A stretch of 64,000 nt of DNA, from NCBI RefSeq assembly GCF_020715565.1, contig NZ_CP085839.1, forward strand, positions 682,001 to 746,000. The letters are read 5' to 3'. Source of the stretch: Nocardioides sp. Kera G14 (GTDB lineage: Bacteria > Actinomycetota > Actinomycetes > Propionibacteriales > Nocardioidaceae). Position 1 is the first letter of the stretch; each line of letters begins with the position of its first letter. The notes under the pieces were generated by a model. It searched no databases. It saw only the letters and a list, made by a program, of their open reading frames with translations, and had not been told where the DNA came from. Positions 58,683 to 64,000 of the stretch are shown in pieces. A program made the translations under genes and the position numbers.

Positions 58683-59771
58683 ATGACGACGCCCGACCTC
58701 GCGCTGGAATCCATCCGCGAGCTCCCCAAGGTCGTCCTGCACGACCACCTCGACGGCGGCCTGCGGCCCTCGACCGTCCTGGAGCTCGCCCATGAGATCG
58801 GCCACGAGCTGCCCGCCGACGACCTGGAGGGCCTGCAGACGTGGTTCCGCGACTCGGCCGACAGCGGGTCACTCGTCTCCTACCTCGAGACCTTCGAGCA
58901 CACCATCGCCGTCATGCAGACCCAGGACGCGCTGGCCCGCGTCGCCTTCGAGGCCGCGGAGGATCTGGCACGCGATGGCGTGGTCTACGCCGAGATCCGC
59001 CAAGCGCCGGAGCTCAACACCGCCGGCGGCCTCTCCATCGACCAGGTCGTCGCGGCGATCCAGTCCGGCTACGACGAGGCGTCCGCCAAGTACGGCATCG
59101 TTGCCCGCCAGCTGCTCTGCGGCATGCGGCAGGCCGACCGGTGGGAGGAGACTGCCCGGGCGGTCGTCGACTTCAAGGGGTACGGCGTCGTCGGATTCGA
59201 CATCGCCGGGCCGGAGCTCGGCTTCCCGCCGGCCCTGCAGGCCTCGGCGTTCGAGATGCTGCGCCACGAGCTGTGCCACATCACCATCCACGCCGGTGAG
59301 GCCGACGGCCTCGACTCGATCGCGGGCGCGCTCTACCAGGGCGCCGAGCGGCTGGGCCACGGGGTGCGGATCGTCGATGACATCACGCGCGATGAGGACG
59401 GCGTCGACGGCTCGGGCTGGGTGCTCGGCCCCTTGGCGTCGTACGTGCGTGACCGGGGTATCGCCCTCGAGGTCGCGCCGACGTCGAACCTTCAGACCGG
59501 GGCGGCCGGGGCGACCTCCATCGAGACGCACCCGTTCGGGCTGCTCGCCGACCTCGGCTTCAACGTCACCATCAACACGGACAACCGGCTGATGTCCCAC
59601 ACCTCGGTGAGCGAGGAGACGTGGAAGCTGGTGCAGGCGTTCGGCTACGACCTCGACGACCTCGAGCTCTTCACCCTCAATGCCCTGCACGCCGCCTTCC
59701 TCCCGCTGCCCGACCGGATGGGCCTGATCCAGGACGTCATCCTGCCGGGCTACGACGCGCTGCGCGCCTGA
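58683..59771 (+). CDS. add: Adenosine deaminase
   Basis: 362 aa metal-dependent hydrolase converting adenosine or deoxyadenosine to inosine or deoxyinosine. Metal ligands are in LHDHLDGGLRP near residue 20, HAGE (TIHAGEADGLDSI) near 205, and the Asp in NTDNRLMSHTSV near 300. Other active-site features include LGHGVRIVDD. It starts 2 bases after the deoA stop and closes the rightward operon. Converges on the SRPBCC gene 8 bases away. Confidence 0.95.
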   Translation: MTTPDLALESIRELPKVVLHDHLDGGLRPSTVLELAHEIGHELPADDLEGLQTWFRDSADSGSLVSYLETFEHTIAVMQTQDALARVAFEAAEDLARDGVVYAEIRQAPELNTAGGLSIDQVVAAIQSGYDEASAKYGIVARQLLCGMRQADRWEETARAVVDFKGYGVVGFDIAGPELGFPPALQASAFEMLRHELCHITIHAGEADGLDSIAGALYQGAERLGHGVRIVDDITRDEDGVDGSGWVLGPLASYVRDRGIALEVAPTSNLQTGAAGATSIETHPFGLLADLGFNVTINTDNRLMSHTSVSEETWKLVQAFGYDLDDLELFTLNALHAAFLPLPDRMGLIQDVILPGYDALRA

Positions 59772-59779
59772 CGGCGGGC

Positions 59780-60217
59780 TCAGCGAGGGGCCGCGGCGCG
59801 CTCGGTGAATTCCTTCGTCGCGTGCGCGACGGCGATCTTCACGAACGGCTCGACCACCTTGGCCAACGCCTTGCCGGCCAGGCCGCCGGGGAAGTCGTAG
59901 GTCAGCTCGCAGTCGACCCGCGTCCCGCCCTCCGACGGCGTGAACTGCCAGCGTGAGGCGTTGGGAAAACCCTTGACCGACGTGATCGCGATCAGCTCGT
60001 TCTCGACGAAGTCGACGGCCTCGACGGTCGACCTGAGGGTGGCACCGAGGTGGACCGTGCCCTCGAACCGCGCACCGATGCCGCGGGTCTGCTCGGTGAG
60101 CGGCTTCCACGAGGTGAGGCCGTAGAACCACTCCGGCACCCTGGTGTGGTCAGCGGCGTACTCGAAGACCTGCTCGACGGGCGCATCGCAGTGCGTGGAG
60201 ACGTGGATCGTGGGCAT
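59780..60217 (-). CDS. SRPBCC (START-like) family protein
   Basis: 145 aa with the SRPBCC pattern: opening IHVSTHCDAPVEQVFEYAAD, then WEYGLT-like WFYGLTSWKPLTEQTRGIGA, and a long C-terminal helix (AKVVEPFVKIAVAHATKEFT). The fold binds hydrophobic ligands in polyketide cyclases and lipid-transfer proteins. It follows the kinase gene by 6 bases as the third gene of the leftward operon; no link to nucleosides is known, so it may bind an unknown small molecule or be a passenger. Confidence 0.8.
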   Translation of the reverse strand: MPTIHVSTHCDAPVEQVFEYAADHTRVPEWFYGLTSWKPLTEQTRGIGARFEGTVHLGATLRSTVEAVDFVENELIAITSVKGFPNASRWQFTPSEGGTRVDCELTYDFPGGLAGKALAKVVEPFVKIAVAHATKEFTERAAAPR

Positions 60218-60223
60218 CGGAGC

Positions 60224-60844
60224 TCAACGACTCCCGTCATGGCCGGTCGCGGCCGGCAGCATCCTGGTGATCAGGACATAGCCCTCCGGCGGCGAGACCA
60301 CCGTGCAGCCCTTGGCGACGGCGTCAGTGACGACCACGCCCTGCTCGCGCATGAGGGCCCATCCACGACGGAGCAGCACGAGCGGCGGCTTGCGGTGCTC
60401 GCGCAGATCGCGCACCAGCCGGCGCCAGAAGGTCACGATCGGCTGCTGCGTCACGCAGTAGGCGCCGCCGAGGATCCCGGCCGCGCGGCAGTCGGCGACG
60501 ATGTCCTGCGCGAAGATCCCCTCGGCGACGAAGAGCGGTGAGCCCACGAGGTCGAGCAGGCGGTGGCCGACCCGGCCGTTGTCGGGGATCGAGTAGACCG
60601 GTACGTCGGCAGTCCCGACCTCACACAGTTCGACGATCGTCCGGAACGCGTCCGAGGGCAGCCACGAGTCGGGGTGATCCCAGTCGATGAGGCCCTGGTT
60701 CGGGCCGTGTGCGATGCGCGGAAGCGTGGGGTCGTCGCCGTCCTTGTAGAAGTCGTCCAGCCGCAGGATCGGCAGTCCGAGCCGCTCAGCCAGACGGGAC
60801 TTGCCGGCGCCGGACGGCCCGGCGAGCACGATGACCTTCGCCAT
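60224..60844 (-). CDS. Uridine kinase-like P-loop kinase
   Basis: 206 aa. P-loop VLAGPSGAGKSRLAERLG near residue 8, DDFYKDGDDPTLP near 30 as in uridine/cytidine kinases, and VAEGIFAQDIVADCRAAG as the Walker B part. The chain is near the normal length of Udk. It would phosphorylate uridine or cytidine imported by the transporter upstream in the island. 6 bases after deoC and 6 bases before the SRPBCC gene. Confidence 0.85.
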   Translation of the reverse strand: MAKVIVLAGPSGAGKSRLAERLGLPILRLDDFYKDGDDPTLPRIAHGPNQGLIDWDHPDSWLPSDAFRTIVELCEVGTADVPVYSIPDNGRVGHRLLDLVGSPLFVAEGIFAQDIVADCRAAGILGGAYCVTQQPIVTFWRRLVRDLREHRKPPLVLLRRGWALMREQGVVVTDAVAKGCTVVSPPEGYVLITRMLPAATGHDGSR

Positions 60845-60850
60845 CAGCGA

Positions 60851-61519
60851 TCAGTAGCTGCCCGTGGCCGCGTCGCCGGCGAGGATCGCGCGCGAGCTTG
60901 AGACGCCCAGCCGCGTTGCGCCCGCCTCGATCATCGCGAGGGCGTCCGCCATCGTGCGGATCCCGCCCGACGCCTTCACCTGCAGGCCGGGCACGGTCTC
61001 GTGCATCAGCGTCACCGCGTGCACGGTCGCGCCACCGGTGGGGTGGAAACCGGTCGAGGTCTTCACGAAGTCCGCGCCCGCAGCCTCCGCGGCCCTGCAG
61101 ACACCGACGATCTCGTCGTCCTCGAGCGCGGCGGACTCGATGATCACCTTGAGGACGACCGGCACCGGCGCGGCGGTGCGGACGGCGGCGATGTCGGCCT
61201 GGACGTCGTCGTACCGCTTCTCCTTGGCGGCGCCGATGTCGATCACCATGTCGATCTCGTCGGCGCCCTGCTCGGCGGCGAGCGCAGCCTCGGCGGCCTT
61301 GACGAAGGAGGCGTGCTTGCCGCTCGGGAAGCCGCACACGACGGCGACCTTGAGGCCTTCGGGGACCGAGACCGGCAGCATGTTGGGGGAGATGCAGACG
61401 CTGTAGGTGCCGAGCTCGGCGGCCTCGGCGATCAGCGCCTCCACATCGGCGCGGGTGGCCTCCGGCTTGAGCAGCGTGTGGTCGATGTAGCGAGCGACGT
61501 CGGATGCGGAGAGAGGCAC
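60851..61519 (-). CDS. deoC: Deoxyribose-phosphate aldolase
   Basis: 222 aa class I aldolase that splits deoxyribose 5-phosphate into acetaldehyde and glyceraldehyde 3-phosphate. Schiff-base Lys lies in [15 protein letters not shown] near residue 150, and the second conserved Lys in [22 protein letters not shown] 61519 is chosen because TAGGCT is exactly 6 bases upstream; the adjacent GTG 61522 is the alternative. The acetaldehyde formed could be used by the aldehyde dehydrogenase at 46.4 kb, which is inference. Its promoter overlaps that of the divergent gene. Confidence 0.95.
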   Translation of the reverse strand: MPLSASDVARYIDHTLLKPEATRADVEALIAEAAELGTYSVCISPNMLPVSVPEGLKVAVVCGFPSGKHASFVKAAEAALAAEQGADEIDMVIDIGAAKEKRYDDVQADIAAVRTAAPVPVVLKVIIESAALEDDEIVGVCRAAEAAGADFVKTSTGFHPTGGATVHAVTLMHETVPGLQVKASGGIRTMADALAMIEAGATRLGVSSSRAILAGDAATGSY

Positions 61520-61525
61520 CACGAC

Positions 61526-61535
61526 AGCCTATTCT
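61526..61535. promoter_or_regulatory. Overlapping back-to-back -10 elements (deoC / divergent gene)
   Basis: AGCCTATTCT contains TATTCT on the plus strand (61530-61535, 8 bases before GTG 61544) and TAGGCT on the minus strand (61526-61531, 6 bases before GTG 61519), sharing the central TA. A single 10-base segment thus appears to start two leaderless transcripts in opposite directions. Confidence 0.55.
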
Positions 61536-61543
61536 CTCGACTC

Positions 61544-62080
61544 GTGGCAGGCGAAGGCGACGAGACGCAGTGGTTCTCCCCGACCAGCGGACGCTTCAGC
61601 GGCTGGCTGGGTCTCGGAACCGGCGTGGTCGTGGCCGTCGTCGCGGTGGGGAGCGGGTCGCTGGCCTGGGTCGCCGCGGGCCTGCTCATCGCACTCGCCG
61701 TCTGGCTGATCCTGCTGCGCCCGCGCGTCGGCCTGCGCGGCCGCACGCTGCTGCTGCGCGGCATCGTCTCGACGGTCGAGGTGCCGCTCTCGCGCGTCAC
61801 CGGCCTTGCGGTCCGGCAGGTCTTCGTGGCGTGGGTGGGAGAGAAGCGCTACGTCAACGCGTCGCTGGGCCGGCCGATGCGCGACCTGCGCACCAAGCGC
61901 GGCGAGGCGCCGCGGCCGGACCAGTACACCGACCACATCCTCGAGCTGCTCCGCTCGCACCAGGACGATGCCAAGCGGTGGGGCGGTGACGGTGACGCCG
62001 TACGCCGGCTCTGGGCCGTTCCGGAGCTGGTGGCGCTCGGCGTGCTGGTCGTCGTGACCGTCGTGCTCGCGCTGCTCTGA
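61544..62080 (+). CDS. Small membrane protein, possible PH-like domain
   Basis: 178 aa from GTG 61544. Two hydrophobic segments close together near residues 22-60 (GTGVVVAVVAVGSGSLAW, LLIALAVWLILL), then a polar domain with RGRTLLLRGIVSTVEVPLSR and VGEKRYVNASLGRPMRDLR, and a final hydrophobic segment (LVALGVLVVVTVVLALL). This layout resembles membrane proteins with a bacterial PH domain. Function unknown. The upstream open frame is the shadow of deoC. Confidence 0.65.
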   Translation: MAGEGDETQWFSPTSGRFSGWLGLGTGVVVAVVAVGSGSLAWVAAGLLIALAVWLILLRPRVGLRGRTLLLRGIVSTVEVPLSRVTGLAVRQVFVAWVGEKRYVNASLGRPMRDLRTKRGEAPRPDQYTDHILELLRSHQDDAKRWGGDGDAVRRLWAVPELVALGVLVVVTVVLALL

Positions 62081-62081
62081 G

Positions 62082-63722
62082 TCAGAGCCCGAGGGCCGCC
62101 TCCATGTCGGCCTTGAGCTCGGCGAGCTGCTGGGCCGCCGACGCTCGCGCCTCGGCGATCGAGCCGGTGACGGGGACCTTCACCTCGAGGTAGCACTTGA
62201 GCTTCGGCTCCGTGCCGCTCGGGCGCACGATCACACGCGCCGCGTCGAGGTCATAGCGCAGGCCGTCCGTCGCGGGCAGCTCATCCGTGCCGACGGCGAG
62301 GTCCGTCGCGGTGGTCACGGCCCGCCCGGCAAGCGTCGTCGGGGGAGTGGCCCGCAGCCGTGACATGGCGTCGGAGATCAACGAGAGGTCCGAGACCCGG
62401 ACCGACAACTGGTCGGTCGCGTGCAGTCCGTAGTCGCGCGCGATCTCGTCGAGCTGCTCGGACAGAGAGGAGCCGAGTGCCTTGAGCCGCGCGGCGAGGT
62501 CGGCGATCAGCACCGCCGCGCTGATGCCGTCCTTGTCCTTCACGTGCACCGGGTCGACGCAGTAGCCCAGTGCCTCCTCGTAGCCGAAGGCCAGCCCCGG
62601 CAGGCGTCCGATCCACTTGAACCCCGTCAGCGTCTCCACGAACGGCTGCCCCGCCTCGCGGGCCATCGTGCCCAACAGGGACGAGGAGACGATCGAGTTG
62701 GCGTAGGTGCCGCTGACGCCGCGGGAGAGCAGGTCGTGACCGAGCAGCGCACCGACCTCGTCGCCACGCAGCATCCGCCACCCCTCCGCATCCGGTACGC
62801 CGACGGCACACCGGTCCGCATCGGGATCGTTGGCGATCACGACATCGGCGCCCTTCTCGCGAGCCAGCGCGAAGGCGAGGTCCATCGCGCCCGGCTCCTC
62901 GGGGTTCGGGAAGGCGACGGTCGGGAAATCCGGGTCGGGCTCGGCCTGCTCCGGCACCACATCGACCGAGAGGAAGCCCGCGCGCACGAAGACCGCCCGC
63001 ATCGTCTCCAGCCCGACGCCGTGCATCGGGGTGTAGACGATGTCGAGGGAGCGCGGGCCGCCCTCCGGGGGGACCTGGCCTGTCTGAGCGATGTAGTCCA
63101 GCCAGACCTGCGGGTCGATCAGCTCACCTCTGTCGCCACGCGGGACGTCGGCAAGCGCACCGACTGCCGTGATGTGGGCCGCAATCTCCCCATCGGCCGG
63201 CGGGACGATCTGGCAGCCGTCGCCGAGATAGACCTTGTAGCCGTTGTCCTGCGGCGGGTTGTGGCTGGCGGTGACCATCACACCGGCCGAAGCGCCGAGC
63301 TTGAGGATCGCGCTGGCCAGGACGGGGGTCGGCATCGCGCGGGGCAGTGTCAGCGCAGGGATGCCGGCGCCGGTCATGACCTCGGCGGTGTCCCGCGCGA
63401 AGACGTCGGAGTTGTGGCGGGCGTCGTAGCCGATGACGACGGGACCGGTCGCGCCCTGCTCGCGCAGATAGGCGGCGAGGCCGGCGGCGGCCCGGAGGAC
63501 GACGACGCGGTTCATCCGGTTCGGCCCGGCTCCGAGCGCGCCTCGGAGGCCGGCGGTTCCGAACTCGAGGGTGCCGGAGAAGCGGTCCTCCAGGTCGGCG
63601 ACCGCCTCGGCGTCGCCCGCCTCGGCCGACTCCAGCAGGGCGGAGAGCTCGGCGCGGGTGGCCGGGTCGGGGTCCTCAGCCAGCCAGGCTCGCGCGTTCT
63701 CCAGCAGCGGGGAAGTCGTCAT
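62082..63722 (-). CDS. Phospho-sugar mutase (phosphoglucomutase/phosphomannomutase)
   Basis: 546 aa of the alpha-D-phosphohexomutase superfamily. Active-site phosphoserine in VTASHNPPQDNGYKVY near residue 132, metal loop NDPDADRCAVG near 300, sugar-binding GYEEALGY near 380 and phosphate-binding RPSGTEPKLKCYLE near the C-terminus are all intact. The PGM2-like length and its position next to deoC and deoA allow a phosphopentomutase (ribose 1-P to ribose 5-P) or glucose/mannose role; the sequence does not decide. It starts 47 bases inside the YhhN-like gene. Confidence 0.88.
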   Translation of the reverse strand: MTTSPLLENARAWLAEDPDPATRAELSALLESAEAGDAEAVADLEDRFSGTLEFGTAGLRGALGAGPNRMNRVVVLRAAAGLAAYLREQGATGPVVIGYDARHNSDVFARDTAEVMTGAGIPALTLPRAMPTPVLASAILKLGASAGVMVTASHNPPQDNGYKVYLGDGCQIVPPADGEIAAHITAVGALADVPRGDRGELIDPQVWLDYIAQTGQVPPEGGPRSLDIVYTPMHGVGLETMRAVFVRAGFLSVDVVPEQAEPDPDFPTVAFPNPEEPGAMDLAFALAREKGADVVIANDPDADRCAVGVPDAEGWRMLRGDEVGALLGHDLLSRGVSGTYANSIVSSSLLGTMAREAGQPFVETLTGFKWIGRLPGLAFGYEEALGYCVDPVHVKDKDGISAAVLIADLAARLKALGSSLSEQLDEIARDYGLHATDQLSVRVSDLSLISDAMSRLRATPPTTLAGRAVTTATDLAVGTDELPATDGLRYDLDAARVIVRPSGTEPKLKCYLEVKVPVTGSIAEARASAAQQLAELKADMEAALGL

Positions 63723-64000
63723 GGACAGAACCTATCCGCAGCACTCGGACCACGCCGAGGGTGATGAGGAGCTGCGCGACGCAGTAGGTCGCCATGACCC
63801 AGAAGTCGTGCCCCGGTTGGGTCCAGACGTCGAACGCGTCCAGCGCGATCATGGAGTCGCTCACCATGAAGACCAGACCGCCGACCGCGCTCACCCGCGC
63901 GACGCCGGTCGTCAGGTAGGCCATCCCGATCAGCATCGCGCCGTAGATGAGCACCGCCGGGAAGAGGCCACCGGCCTGCGGCACAAGCACCGCCTCCAGT
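63676..64000 (-). CDS. YhhN (lysoplasmalogenase-like) family membrane protein, partial
   Basis: Only the last 108 codons are inside the window; the 5' end lies beyond 64000. Hydrophobic stretches FPAVLIYGAMLIGMAYLTTG, VGGLVFMVSDSMIALDAF and FWVMATYCVAQLLITLGV match the C-terminal half of YhhN proteins, with the SD.x.A motif. Family members include lysoplasmalogenases, membrane hydrolases. Its 3' end overlaps the phospho-sugar mutase gene by 47 bases. Confidence 0.75.
   Translation of the reverse strand, partial: LEAVLVPQAGGLFPAVLIYGAMLIGMAYLTTGVARVSAVGGLVFMVSDSMIALDAFDVWTQPGHDFWVMATYCVAQLLITLGVVRVLRIGSVHDDFPAAGERASLAG

Overview
The window is high-GC DNA from an actinobacterium, most likely a Nocardioides-like member of the Propionibacteriales. 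The pointers are the gene set (monomeric isocitrate dehydrogenase, SdhCAB with a single membrane anchor, MutAB with MeaB, DUF6350, DUF3017 and SCO4848-type proteins, a DUF222/HNH gene), frequent GTG starts, and many genes whose start codon lies 6-8 bases after a TANNNT hexamer, as in leaderless transcripts. The assignment is inference from content. No rRNA, tRNA or CRISPR array was found.

Layout. 0.4-2.4 kb: sucCD, closed by a long palindrome. 2.6-9.3 kb: a membrane-anchored sigma-like protein, a DUF6350 membrane protein, purN, then purH behind a ZTP (pfl) riboswitch, folD and a DUF3017 protein. 9.3-17.3 kb: aquaporin, monomeric isocitrate dehydrogenase, a single-chain asymmetric ABC exporter and a Ca2+/H+ antiporter. 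17.3-22.6 kb: a flavin-dependent monooxygenase opposite an MFS exporter, then trpS, a 2'-5' RNA ligase-like protein, a YihY/BrkB protein and a SCO4848-type protein. 22.6-30.8 kb: an amino-acid-type ABC importer transcribed away from a five-gene operon (GNAT, DUF1684, three luciferase-like monooxygenases), probably for scavenging sulfur or another element from organic compounds. 30.8-35.2 kb: sdhCAB and a short-chain dehydrogenase.

35.2-38.8 kb is an accessory island of lower GC. It holds about 0.8 kb of apparently decayed DNA, then a secreted zinc-metalloprotease gene cut in two by a complete IS3-family element (36660-38005, 4-bp target duplication CCCG). Removing the element and one CCCG copy restores a continuous frame that ends 8 bases before a lipoprotein gene.

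38.9-50.7 kb: methylmalonyl-CoA mutase mutA-mutB and, 7 kb later, its chaperone GTPase meaB. Between them are a DUF222/HNH protein, an alpha/beta hydrolase, a GAF-type regulator with an aldehyde dehydrogenase and a DUF779 gene, and an MFS transporter. 50.8-61.5 kb: a nucleoside utilisation island. One arm reads rightward (BMP lipoprotein, transporter ATPase, two permeases, cytidine deaminase, cytochrome P450, thymidine phosphorylase, adenosine deaminase). The other reads leftward (deoC, uridine kinase-like, SRPBCC). 61.5-64 kb: a small membrane protein, a phospho-sugar mutase and the 3' part of a YhhN-family gene cut by the window edge.

How the genes fit together: sucCD, sdhCAB, icd and mutAB/meaB serve the TCA cycle and propionyl-CoA entry into it. 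purN, purH and folD serve purine and one-carbon metabolism. The 50.8-61.5 kb block imports nucleosides and takes them apart to bases and sugar phosphates.
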